64,000 nt of DNA, taken from CAWJTN01 sp963845895. GTDB taxonomy: Bacteria > Patescibacteriota > Microgenomatia > UBA1406 > GWC2-37-13. The notes beneath the pieces are model-generated. The model searched no databases and had not been told where the DNA came from. It worked only from the letters and a program-made list of their open reading frames with translations. Location of the stretch: positions 1,054,001-1,118,000 of the forward strand of contig CAWJTN010000001.1 of the NCBI GenBank assembly GCA_963845895.1. The letters run 5' to 3'. The first letter of the stretch is position 1. Every line of letters starts with the position of its first letter. Shown in pieces: positions 8,819 through 16,031 of the stretch. The position numbers and the translations under genes are program-made.

Positions 8819-8844
8819 AGTCCAATCGATTAAACGATTGGACT
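8819..8844. promoter_or_regulatory. Palindrome immediately after the TrpR-like gene, mirror copy of 8288-8313
   Basis: AGTCCAATCG - ATTAAA - CGATTGGACT, starting two bases after the stop codon. Its central hexamer is the reverse complement of that in the upstream copy, so the whole 26-mer is the exact reverse complement. Weakly T-rich on the 3' side; it could serve as operator, terminator or an end of a small mobile cassette. Confidence 0.6.
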
Positions 8845-8884
8845 TCTATAGTATTTAATTTAATATTATCGGGATTTACGAAAA

Positions 8885-8972
8885 GCTTGTCCTGAGTCCA
8901 GTCGAAGGATTAAAACAACATTTTATCTCTGTTATTTTTTGCGCGCGCGATTTTGTCGTCCCTTCGAGCGAG
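8885..8972. repeat. Dispersed GC-rich palindrome-type repeats in the spacer
   Basis: Contains AGCTTGTCCTGAGTCCAG followed by TCGAAGGA, and TCGTCCCTTCGAGCGAG, with a run of alternating GC at 8941-8949. These match the general style of short dispersed palindromes seen in other spacers of this window (10930, 30835, 40114). No gene is visible in 8845-8978. Confidence 0.5.
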
Positions 8973-8978
8973 TAAAAA

Positions 8979-9890
8979 TTATAATTTGTCCATGCATTGT
9001 CTGCATAGGGCGAGAGCATAAACACCTTTTCTAATATTCTCTCTTTCCCATTTAAACTTTTCATATTTCCAAATGTTGGAAATGCTATCTTCTAAAATAT
9101 TTCCGTAGGCATAATTAGCGCCAAAATCTTGGAAACAAAGAAGGACATCACCGTTTTGTGCAATGGTTAGTTGAGTTGCTGCCATCTGACATCTTTCCAG
9201 GTGTAGAACTCTCTCAGGCGGAATTTTTATATGGGGTGGTCTGTTCCATAATTTAATATCATCTAATGTTCTGTCTACAACCCTTTTTTCTTGTTGTTTA
9301 GTAATTCGGGTACGTAATTTGTCTAAATTACCTGTCGGAGCACCAGGATGTCTTGTAATAATGAAACGATCGACACCCACTTGAGAAAGTCCTTGAAATA
9401 AATCTGGGGTTAAGAGGATTCCGTTAGTGTGAAACCAAATAAGAGAGTGAGGTAGTCGCCTCTTAATTTCCGCTATCTTCTCTACCAAATCTCCCTTATA
9501 AGCTGTTGGTTCCCCGTAAAAACTCGGATTTATTACGCCTCTAAAATCGGCTTGTCCAATCTTTGAGAGTTGTTCAATCATTACATTAAATACTTCATCG
9601 CTCATTGTCCCGTTTCTACCGGAAGTAACGGAGTTTGGACAATACCAGCATTTATTAAAATTACAATCACCGTTTAATTCGAAATTAACTCGCTGAAACA
9701 TGTCAATCTCGCCGTAGCGAAGAAGATTCGGTATTCCAACTCTTACAAAATCTTGAAGATCATAGGACAACCTTCGTACCGTTGCCCTATGCTCTTTTGG
9801 GGTTAAGCTTCTAGCTATGTTGAAAATAAACCCGTCTCTTTCTAGCATAAATGTTGTTTTGGACAATTGATACGATCTGAATTTTACCAA
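8979..9890 (-). CDS. Radical SAM / SPASM domain protein
   Basis: A 303-residue S-adenosylmethionine radical enzyme. The cluster motif reads CNFNKCWYC (CX4CX2C, one residue longer than the common CX3CX2C), followed by PNSVTSGRNG. GVINPSFYGEPTAYKG and WFHTNGILL supply the usual GGEP-like and strand motifs. The C-terminal SPASM region (ERCQMAATQLTIAQNGDVLLC, then GNILEDSISNIW and CRQC) would bind one or more auxiliary clusters. SPASM enzymes often modify peptides or maturate other proteins, but no precursor peptide gene is evident next to it, so the substrate is unknown. The gene follows a 328-nt structured spacer. Confidence 0.88.
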   Translation of the reverse strand: MVKFRSYQLSKTTFMLERDGFIFNIARSLTPKEHRATVRRLSYDLQDFVRVGIPNLLRYGEIDMFQRVNFELNGDCNFNKCWYCPNSVTSGRNGTMSDEVFNVMIEQLSKIGQADFRGVINPSFYGEPTAYKGDLVEKIAEIKRRLPHSLIWFHTNGILLTPDLFQGLSQVGVDRFIITRHPGAPTGNLDKLRTRITKQQEKRVVDRTLDDIKLWNRPPHIKIPPERVLHLERCQMAATQLTIAQNGDVLLCFQDFGANYAYGNILEDSISNIWKYEKFKWERENIRKGVYALALCRQCMDKL

Positions 9891-10218
9891 AAAATGATGA
9901 AAGATTGTATGTTTTTTATAAAAGATTTATGTTGTATTGTTTTTGTACTCAAACTAACTTTCGGATTTTTTGATGGCCGTCCTGGGCAGATCCGAAAAGG
10001 GTTTGAGTACAACTAGGACGGCCATCTGAGTTTAATAATAGTTCTTTAAAATTTTTGCGTTTTCTTTCCTTCTTTTTTCCGGCAGGTCTCGGCAGAATAT
10101 AAAAAGGGCTTTGTGGCGTCCAAAAGTGCGGTACACAGAGCACCACCACCGACTCTTTCGATTTTTCTCGCTGTGTCGACTGTGACGAACGATGCTTGCA
10201 ACTATTATTTGACAAATA
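9891..10218. other. 328-nt GC-rich spacer without a convincing gene
   Basis: This gap between two leftward genes is more GC-rich than its surroundings and holds the interlocking inverted repeats at 9943-10026. One open frame of 88 codons (10215 to 9949, minus strand, TTG start) runs through it, but its product resembles no known family and it overlaps the repeats. A noncoding RNA or a 5' leader of the radical SAM gene is as plausible as a peptide. I could not match it to RNase P RNA, tmRNA, SRP RNA or 6S RNA by eye. Confidence 0.45.
9943..10026. repeat. Three interlocking inverted repeats with pseudoknot topology
   Basis: Pair A: TTGTACTCAAAC (9943-9954) with GTTTGAGTACAA (10001-10012). Pair B: TTTCGGAT (9959-9966) with ATCCGAAA (9990-9997). 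Pair C: GATGGCCGTCCT (9972-9983) with AGGACGGCCATC (10015-10026). A and B are nested, but the left arm of C is inside the loop of B while its partner is outside A, so order is A B C B' A' C'. All three pairs are perfect. Confidence 0.8.
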
Positions 10219-10827
10219 CTATTGTAAAATAATTGATCTTTGTTGGCCTTTTGTAATCTCCTCAGAAATAATATTTACTTTTATAATTGGATTAATGATA
10301 TTTAGTAGATCTGACTCAAGTCTATATTGAATTACATCTTCTGTTTTTTCTAGATCATTGTTTGTTGATTTTATTACTTTTTCACCCAAAATTTTATATA
10401 TTCGCTCATCAAATAGTCCATCAGGCCGGATTGTTCTAAAAGATGCATATCTTAGTTTTTCACCATTCTCCAGTATAATCCCAAATCCGAAATCTGCTTT
10501 AATTTCATTATCTCCTTCTTTTACCGTTACCCCAGGAATAGGCAGGTTATCTTTAGTCCATATATCCTTACCGTAAAAAAGACTAATAACAGAAATCGAT
10601 CCGAGGGGAAAGTGTATTTTTAAGGGAAATGTTGTTGCGTTTGATATATTATAAGATTTTAGTATTGTTTTACTATTTTCTTTTGGAAATGTTGTAGATA
10701 GCCATGGTCCATATTGCGGCGAGGAAGAGTAAAAACGAGACAATTTAAAACGAATAAATCCTATAAAAGCTAGTAAAACCAGAAAAATAATAGAAAATAC
10801 TATTATAAAAATTTTTGCCTTCTGCAT
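10219..10827 (-). CDS. Hypothetical membrane-anchored protein
   Basis: I chose the ATG at 10827 over a more distal one at 10869 because it places the positively charged MQKAK directly before the hydrophobic helix (residues about 5-25). The remaining ~175 residues are predicted extracytoplasmic, with beta-rich character (FPLGSISVISLFYGKDIW, then KADFGFGIILENGEKLRYASFRT). No family recognised. It lies alone, upstream of the structured spacer and radical SAM gene on the same strand. Confidence 0.7.
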   Translation of the reverse strand: MQKAKIFIIVFSIIFLVLLAFIGFIRFKLSRFYSSSPQYGPWLSTTFPKENSKTILKSYNISNATTFPLKIHFPLGSISVISLFYGKDIWTKDNLPIPGVTVKEGDNEIKADFGFGIILENGEKLRYASFRTIRPDGLFDERIYKILGEKVIKSTNNDLEKTEDVIQYRLESDLLNIINPIIKVNIISEEITKGQQRSIILQ

Positions 10828-10968
10828 GAACACGATAATTAAGTATATCAACTTATCTATAGAACACAAAGGTTACATCGAGGTTTTTGGGTAATTTGGA
10901 TAATAAAGTTATTCTGATGCTTCTTTTATATTTGTTTTTTGTCCCACTTCGCTCTTCGAGCTTCGAGG

Positions 10969-11017
10969 GACATTAGAAACTCTAAACTCACTTCGTTCGT
11001 TAAGAGTTTCTAATGTC
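10969..11017. repeat. 15-bp inverted repeat with a CTTCGTTCG loop
   Basis: GACATTAGAAACTCT (10969-10983) and AGAGTTTCTAATGTC (11003-11017) are perfect reverse complements around a 19-nt loop that contains CACTTCGTTCG. Flanking bases GTCCCACTTCGCTCTTCGAG (10941-10960) and GATGAAGCGCTC (11020-11031) partly pair as well. Confidence 0.75.
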
Positions 11018-11062
11018 GAGATGAAGCGCTCTTTCTTGAACTCCTAACTATCTCCATTTTAA

Positions 11063-11197
11063 CACACTGGGAACCGATCCGATTGGAAAAGTTTAGTTTC
11101 AACCTTGACCCGCTTAACCAATATCGGGGAAGAAATGATGGCGGATACACCTATGCGTTCTGAATTAATTGACAAAGACCTCATACAATATTATTAG
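11063..11197 (+). pseudogene. Possible C-terminal remnant of a lost gene
   Basis: An open frame of 44 codons without a good start reads with ordinary amino-acid composition (for example TRLTNIGEEMMADTPM, then RSELIDKDLIQYY) and ends at TAG 11195-11197. It overlaps the Shine-Dalgarno sequence of the next gene. No family recognised; this may be a truncated gene end or chance. Confidence 0.25.
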
Positions 11198-11208
11198 GGG
11201 TGATCATT

Positions 11209-11427
11209 ATGAATCAAACTGATCTAAAACCAGTTAATTCGTCAATTCAGAACAACAATCAGCAAGTCGTGCCGATTCAACCAGTAACTGAGGTTATAAA
11301 AATACTTCAGTCTGCTAATACAACCAAACCAGAGGCGAAGTTAAATGAAACAAGTATCAGCGATGGCAAAGGCGGTCGAATAGAGCTAAATAATGACAAA
11401 AATGTTTCAAATGATTTTGAGAAATAA
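11209..11427 (+). CDS. Small hypothetical protein
   Basis: A 72-residue, Asn/Gln/Lys-rich, probably disordered protein of unknown function. I start it at ATG 11209 because AGGGGTGATC (11196-11205), a close match to the complement of the 16S 3' end, precedes it; GTG 11200 is an alternative in the same frame. Strong Shine-Dalgarno sequences are unusual in this window and are shared with the next reading frame at 11513, suggesting a common origin for this small cluster. Confidence 0.55.
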   Translation: MNQTDLKPVNSSIQNNNQQVVPIQPVTEVIKILQSANTTKPEAKLNETSISDGKGGRIELNNDKNVSNDFEK

Positions 11428-11512
11428 CAACATTGTTATAAAACAGTAGCCGACACCGTAACCGACACTGGCGAAAACATTTGATTCAACACCAAAAGGG
11501 GGTGAAATATTT

Positions 11513-11593
11513 ATGAATCCTAGTATTGATCCAGAACAGGTACTTAACATTTTTCAAAAGAATGTTAATTTATTAAATTTCAACAATAACTAA
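11513..11593 (+). CDS. 26-residue reading frame, probably the displaced N-terminus of the endonuclease gene
   Basis: ATG 11513 follows GGGGGTGA (11499-11506), one of the strongest ribosome-binding sites in the window. The frame encodes MNPSIDPEQVLNIFQKNVNL and a few more residues, then stops at 11591-11593. The next frame (+1) is open from 11577 and continues as the NUMOD3 endonuclease, which has no ATG/GTG/TTG before codon 11694. So this is either a coupled leader peptide or the 5' end of a frameshifted endonuclease gene. Confidence 0.4.
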   Translation: MNPSIDPEQVLNIFQKNVNLLNFNNN

Positions 11594-12311
11594 ATTTATA
11601 GATTCAGTAAAACCAAAATTATCAGAGAAAAAATCAATAGGAAGACGTAAAGGAAAGTTATTAGGAGAGGCTAATCCAGCTAAAAGACCAGAAGTGCGTG
11701 CCAAAATTAGTGCGAAGCTTAAAGGTAGAAGAGCTCCATGGACAGAAGGCGATAAAAACGTAGCTAAAAGACCAGAAGTAAGAGAAAAGATTAAAAATAA
11801 TAAAAACAGCCAACAAACTAGGTTCAAAAAAGGTCAGATACCATGGAACAAAAATTTAACAGTTAAGACTAGTCCATTAGTTAAGCTCTATACTCAGAAA
11901 GCAACAAAGAAAAGAAGAACAAAAAAATTCAAACGAATGGCGAGACAAAATGTATTGAAAAATTATCTTCAAGGTAAGTGGAAGAGTGACTCGCCCGCTG
12001 AAGAAGAAATGGAAGTAATATTACAGAGAGCAGGTTTAAAAAAAGATAAAGACTTTTTTCATCCATACATAATTGGTGATTTTGTGTTTGATTTTTTCAT
12101 TAAACATCCAAATTTGGTTATTGAGATTGACGGGAGGGAGCATCGTCATAGTAAAAAGGTAAAAGCCTTAGATAAAGTGAAAGAGCAGCATCTACAAGAT
12201 AACAATTATTTATTAGCTAGGTTTAGGAATGAAGAAATATTTGGCAAACGAGACGAGATTATTAGTTTAATTAATGATAAATTACTTACAAGAAACCATA
12301 AAAATTTATAA
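11577..12311 (+). CDS. NUMOD3 / DUF559 (PD-(D/E)XK-type) endonuclease, start unclear
   Basis: The N-terminal part holds NUMOD3-like DNA-binding repeats (GEANPAKRPEVRAKISAKLKG, then AKRPEVREKIKNNK and RFKKGQIPWNK), a module typical of homing endonucleases. The C-terminal ~110 residues match DUF559/Vsr-like nucleases: an early Glu, then GDFVFDFF and LVIEIDGREH. The homologous-looking repeats begin before the first conventional start (GTG 11694), so I extend the open frame to 11577; the true start is probably ATG 11513 with a one-base shift. The next gene follows after 2 nt. Confidence 0.7.
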   Translation: MSTITKFIDSVKPKLSEKKSIGRRKGKLLGEANPAKRPEVRAKISAKLKGRRAPWTEGDKNVAKRPEVREKIKNNKNSQQTRFKKGQIPWNKNLTVKTSPLVKLYTQKATKKRRTKKFKRMARQNVLKNYLQGKWKSDSPAEEEMEVILQRAGLKKDKDFFHPYIIGDFVFDFFIKHPNLVIEIDGREHRHSKKVKALDKVKEQHLQDNNYLLARFRNEEIFGKRDEIISLINDKLLTRNHKNL

Positions 12312-12313
12312 AT

Positions 12314-12727
12314 ATGAAATCAGTTGATATTCAAAATAAAGGATGCGTTCCGCATGACAAGAAATTTATTGAACTCTTCAAAAAAGTAATTCTACGAGAA
12401 ATTTCTTGTTTTGAGGCAAAAATTAAAACCGAAGGAGTTAAAAAATTCCGAGAATACGAACCGAATGTACCTGACGTTTTTATTCAATATGTCTTTAGTC
12501 AGATTAAATCGCTTCAATTCCCCGAATTGCACGTTTATCAAAACATAAATGAAGAATTTTTTACAATGTCCGACGATTACGTTCTGTATAAAGTTTATTT
12601 AACATTGGGAATGATTTTATTGCCTTGTATTGTTTTGGGTAACATATTTAATGATAAATTTGTCATCGAGAAGAAAAAGATTGACTATTCTAAAGATCCT
12701 GAAATCGTTATTCTTCCCTATAAATAA
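12314..12727 (+). CDS. Hypothetical protein
   Basis: A 137-residue protein with no recognised domain. It is acidic and helical in the first 90 residues and has one hydrophobic stretch (LTLGMILLPCIVLGNIF, about residues 96-112), which may be buried or a membrane segment. It starts 2 nt after the endonuclease stop and is probably co-transcribed and transferred with it; it could be an accessory or protective partner, but nothing in the sequence shows this. Confidence 0.6.
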   Translation: MKSVDIQNKGCVPHDKKFIELFKKVILREISCFEAKIKTEGVKKFREYEPNVPDVFIQYVFSQIKSLQFPELHVYQNINEEFFTMSDDYVLYKVYLTLGMILLPCIVLGNIFNDKFVIEKKKIDYSKDPEIVILPYK

Positions 12728-12831
12728 TAATGTGCATCTAAACTTGACAATCGAAAGAGATACTCTTCACTTTTAATATATAAGTCATCAATTATCCCCA
12801 CAAATTACTAATATATTAGTAAATACCACTA

Positions 12832-12862
12832 TTGATATAAATATTAAAAAAAGTATTATAAT
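12832..12862 (+). promoter_or_regulatory. Probable promoter and short hairpin leader of the HAF-repeat gene
   Basis: TATAAT at 12857-12862 with TTGATA at 12832-12837 (19-nt spacing, longer than ideal). The expected transcript starts near 12869, just before a small hairpin (CAAATG ... CATTTG, about 12867-12893), leaving a leader of about 65 nt. No known riboswitch recognised. Confidence 0.45.
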
Positions 12863-12932
12863 GCAAGCAAATGGTGTGAGACCGTGCATTTGTTAAAACA
12901 GGACAGTCACGAAAGATTAAAAAACTAAAAAC

Positions 12933-14432
12933 ATGCAAAAGATGAAAAAAATCCTATTGTTATTTTTGTTCTTTCTTTTTGTTTTTTTTCTTCTCAATCG
13001 CAATACTAAGAATGTAAAAGCAGACACCTTACAATATTCTCAAACAGATTTGGGTTCCTTGACTGGGAAAAATAGTAGTGAAGCAACAGATTTGAATGAT
13101 AAGGGCCAGGTTGTTGGATCAAGTTACAATGTTGGAGGTGATTGGCACCCTGAAGCATTCCTTTGGCAAAACGGATCAATGACACCACTTCCGACGCTAC
13201 CAAATGCCGATTCTAGTAATGCAACAGGGATAAATAATAATGGACAAATTACTGGAACTATGCATTTTCCAGATGGAGATCATGCTGTGATCTGGGACAG
13301 TGGATCAATTACCGACCTAGCATCAACACCGAGTGGAGCATTTGACATAAACAACAATAAAACTGTTGTAGGAGTACACAATGTTAATAATGGACAACAT
13401 GCTTATCTTTGGGAAAAAGGAAACGCAACCGATTTAGGTCCTCAAACGACATCTAGTAGTTATGCTTACGCCATAAATGACTCTAACCAAACGGTGGGAT
13501 ACGCAATATTTCCTAATAATATAAATCATACCGCATCGTTGTGGCAGAACGGGTCAGTAACAGATTTAGGCTCGTTTGTTAGCGACCCAAATATTACTAG
13601 TAGTGTAGCTTCCGATATCAATAGTTCGGGGGAGATTGTAGGTTATGCCGTGACATCCTCTGGAGGAAATCATGCGTTCATATGGATAAATGGATCAATG
13701 TCCGATCTTGGAGTTATTTCTCCCGATGGTTCCATACCAGAGAGTTATGCGACAGGAATTAACGATAATGCAGATATTGTTGGATATAGTAGTAGTGGAC
13801 ACGTTGTCTTTTGGCACAATGGGAATTTAAATGACCTCGGTGTCGTACAGAACCTTGAATTTACAGAGAAATTAAATAATAATGGACAATTTCTTGTAAA
13901 TACTTATCCCCCACAAAATCAACCCGCTCATGCATTTATCTGGACCCCTCTAACGTATTCATCACCAACACCTACAGAAACTCTAACACCTACACCAACA
14001 TTAACGCCAACTCCTTCCCCTACAGCGACTCCAACGCCAACAAACACACCTTCACCTACTCCCACAATTACACCTACAATACAACCAACTTCAACACCAG
14101 CTCCATTACTATCAACGCCTTCTGGAAAGTGCGGCATATATGATTCAAGAAGCAAAACTACACCAATAACTTTTAAGTGGATGAATGGTATTGGATTGCA
14201 AGTTTGGGATAACACGGGATTCTGGTGGTATAACAGCGCTGCAGTATCTCCTATCACAATTTCTTCAAAAAATAATCTAGGTTTGGTTCCAGCATTCCCA
14301 ACAGGACGAACTGTTTATGCGAGAACTACATATGATTGGATTAAGTTTTCTCGCACAGATAAACTTGTTTGTCAGATTCCTAAAAAGTATGAGGAGAAAA
14401 ATATTCCTAGATCCAAAAAAAATGACGATTGA
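12933..14432 (+). CDS. Secreted HAF-repeat protein with Thr/Pro-rich stalk
   Basis: A 499-residue exported protein. A signal peptide (residues 1-30, KKILLLFLFFLFVFFLL core) is followed by about seven HAF-type repeats (residues about 35-345) with the pattern DLGSL...A..INNNGQ.VG......HAFLW.NGS, expected to form a beta-propeller-like surface domain. A stalk of TPTPT-type repeats (about 347-395) leads to a C-terminal domain with a conserved-looking SGKCGIYDSRSKTTPITFKW start. Probably surface-displayed and adhesive; ligand unknown. The Thr/Pro codons make a degenerate tandem repeat at 13965-14090. Confidence 0.85.
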   Translation: MQKMKKILLLFLFFLFVFFLLNRNTKNVKADTLQYSQTDLGSLTGKNSSEATDLNDKGQVVGSSYNVGGDWHPEAFLWQNGSMTPLPTLPNADSSNATGINNNGQITGTMHFPDGDHAVIWDSGSITDLASTPSGAFDINNNKTVVGVHNVNNGQHAYLWEKGNATDLGPQTTSSSYAYAINDSNQTVGYAIFPNNINHTASLWQNGSVTDLGSFVSDPNITSSVASDINSSGEIVGYAVTSSGGNHAFIWINGSMSDLGVISPDGSIPESYATGINDNADIVGYSSSGHVVFWHNGNLNDLGVVQNLEFTEKLNNNGQFLVNTYPPQNQPAHAFIWTPLTYSSPTPTETLTPTPTLTPTPSPTATPTPTNTPSPTPTITPTIQPTSTPAPLLSTPSGKCGIYDSRSKTTPITFKWMNGIGLQVWDNTGFWWYNSAAVSPITISSKNNLGLVPAFPTGRTVYARTTYDWIKFSRTDKLVCQIPKKYEEKNIPRSKKNDD

Positions 14433-14544
14433 ACATATAACCGAAAGGATTACAGAGTTGATCCCGAAAACAAACAGCGTAAAAAAAGAACCAAACCTAT
14501 AAGAAATTGACAAAATAGGAAATTAATTATAAACTATTACTTGA

Positions 14545-15498
14545 ATGAACAAGTTGTTGCTTCTGATAATTCCTCTTGTTTTTATTGTTTTAGGAATCTT
14601 CGGTTGGTTTTATATAAAATCAACACCTCAATATTCTCTTTACCAAATGTATCAAGCGGTCAAATCTCATGATTATAAAACCTTTACTAAATATGCAGAT
14701 ATCGACACCATTGTCAGCAATCTGGTTGATAAAGCAATTGAACAATCTAAAAAAGAACAGGCTGCGAAAGCTACAGGAAATGAATGGGAACAACTTGGAG
14801 CAAATTTAGCTCAAGGAATCATAATGGGTATGAAGCCATCTTTAATTAGTGCAGCAAAATCTGCAATTCAAAAAGGTGTGGAAGCAGGTAATATAAAAAG
14901 CGCATATAAACCTCAAAATTTAGTAAAAACCTTAATGAGTCTTAAGGTTACACAAGACGGTAAAGTGGCAACTGTAACCGTAACTGGTAATGACAACAAG
15001 CCTTTATCTTTCAAAATGCGTCAGGTTGAAGGATATTGGCAAGTCTTCGACATGAATCTTGATCTTTCTAATATTAATCCAACTAATGGGACAGGCACTG
15101 GTACTGATACAGGAAAGAAAACCCAACAAGTTAAATATGGACAGAGAACCGATATTGGTAGCGGTTGGTTTCTTACTGTAAACGAACCAATAGATTATAT
15201 TTCGGATAATCAATTTGAACAGCCGAAGGAAGGCAATAAATTTGTTGCAATTGAAGCGGTATATGAAAATACCACAAATAAAACTGATTCTTTTTCCATC
15301 TCAAATTTACAATTAAAAGATGTAGATGATCATTCATATTCTTATACATATACGGGTAAAGATCCACAATTACAGTCGGGCGACCTTGAAGCTGGTGGAA
15401 AAGCAAGAGGATTTGTCACGTTTGAGATATCAAAATCATCACCTGTCAAAGAGGTTATCTACAATAATGATTTAATGACGGTTATTTTTAGCAAATAA
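14545..15498 (+). CDS. DUF2939/DUF4352-type membrane-anchored protein
   Basis: One N-terminal helix (residues about 3-23) is followed by a DUF2939-like segment (STPQYSLYQMYQAVKSHDYK, then FTKYADIDTIV) and a Gly/Thr-rich linker near residue 190. The C-terminal ~120 residues match DUF4352 (GNKFVAIEAVYENTT, KDPQLQSGDLEAGGKARGFV), an immunoglobulin-like extracytoplasmic fold. Function unknown. TTGACA (14507-14512) and TATAAA (14528-14533) upstream form a weak promoter with 15-nt spacing. Confidence 0.8.
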   Translation: MNKLLLLIIPLVFIVLGIFGWFYIKSTPQYSLYQMYQAVKSHDYKTFTKYADIDTIVSNLVDKAIEQSKKEQAAKATGNEWEQLGANLAQGIIMGMKPSLISAAKSAIQKGVEAGNIKSAYKPQNLVKTLMSLKVTQDGKVATVTVTGNDNKPLSFKMRQVEGYWQVFDMNLDLSNINPTNGTGTGTDTGKKTQQVKYGQRTDIGSGWFLTVNEPIDYISDNQFEQPKEGNKFVAIEAVYENTTNKTDSFSISNLQLKDVDDHSYSYTYTGKDPQLQSGDLEAGGKARGFVTFEISKSSPVKEVIYNNDLMTVIFSK

Positions 15499-15563
15499 AT
15501 ACAGGTTTATTATCTTCATTTTTAAAACTAATAATTTCGAACCATCCTATACTCCTTCACCTA

Positions 15564-15592
15564 TTGACAACAATTTAAGTATTGTCTATACT
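15564..15592 (+). promoter_or_regulatory. Consensus promoter of the HTH-recombinase operon
   Basis: TTGACA (15564-15569), 17-nt spacer, TATACT (15587-15592). It drives the HTH gene at 15622 and the recombinase behind it. This is among the best sigma-70-type promoters in the window. Confidence 0.8.
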
Positions 15593-15601
15593 ATAGACAA
15601 T
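15581..15601. promoter_or_regulatory. 21-bp perfect palindrome covering the -10 box
   Basis: ATTGTCTATA - C - TATAGACAAT sits directly on the -10 element of the recombinase operon promoter. A further half-site (TTGACAA, 15564-15570) lies at the -35 box. A protein bound here would block transcription; the HTH protein encoded just downstream is the obvious candidate. Confidence 0.7.
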
Positions 15602-15621
15602 TATAAATCCATTATACACCT

Positions 15622-16017
15622 ATGCTGACAGTAAGCCAAGCCGCAGAAGTTTTGGGAGTTGATAAAAAAACCTTAATGAGATGGGATAATGAAGGAAAAT
15701 ATCCCGCAATTAGGGAAAAGCATTCAAATATCAGGCTATATGATGAAACTAATGTGCGAAACCATGCTTTATGGTTCAAGATTAGAAGAAGACATAAAGC
15801 TCACATAAGACTACTTCCCCCTTTGAATAAGGAAAGGAATAGATTTATTCGCACCTTACCTCTACAACCAGGAGAAAATCCGAAAATGTTTCCATATGTA
15901 GAGATGAAAAAGGCTTACGATGCCATTAATAAATGGGGGGAAGAGGAAAAAGAAATATTAAAGGAATATTCAAAAATCCCTGAAGGATTTAGACCAAAGG
16001 TTGACCCATTTTCCTAA
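15622..16017 (+). CDS. MerR/excisionase-like helix-turn-helix protein
   Basis: A 131-residue protein starting with a MerR-type winged helix-turn-helix, LTVSQAAEVLGVDKKTLMRW, then wing DNEGKYPAIREKHSNIRLYDE. The rest is basic (KIRRRHKAHIRL) and unrelated to effector domains of true MerR regulators. It sits 14 nt before the serine recombinase and behind a palindrome-covered promoter. Likely roles are autorepressor and recombination directionality factor for the recombinase; this is inferred from context. Confidence 0.8.
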   Translation: MLTVSQAAEVLGVDKKTLMRWDNEGKYPAIREKHSNIRLYDETNVRNHALWFKIRRRHKAHIRLLPPLNKERNRFIRTLPLQPGENPKMFPYVEMKKAYDAINKWGEEEKEILKEYSKIPEGFRPKVDPFS

Positions 16018-16031
16018 ACAATTTTAACCTT

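Larger units (their letters stand above)
10870..11208. other. 339-nt spacer with a long hairpin and a possible gene remnant
   Basis: It holds a 15-bp inverted repeat (arms at 10969-10983 and 11003-11017), CTTCG-rich dispersed repeat sequence around 10945-11035, and an open fragment at 11063-11197 (separate entries). A TTGACA box at 11169-11174 may belong to the promoter of the small gene that follows. Confidence 0.6.

Noticed and set aside
9949..10215. An 88-codon open frame on the minus strand with a TTG start
   Set aside because: It runs through the interlocking repeats, resembles no family and has an atypical composition; not listed as a gene, although a peptide cannot be excluded.
11124..11130. 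TCGGGGA as left attachment site matching the tRNA-Pro 3' end
   Set aside because: A 7-base match is expected by chance within about 10 kb; kept only as a remark in the recombinase finding.
14422..14502. A 26-codon frame overlapping the end of the HAF-repeat gene
   Set aside because: Too short, no ribosome-binding site or promoter, and probably a by-product of AT-rich sequence.
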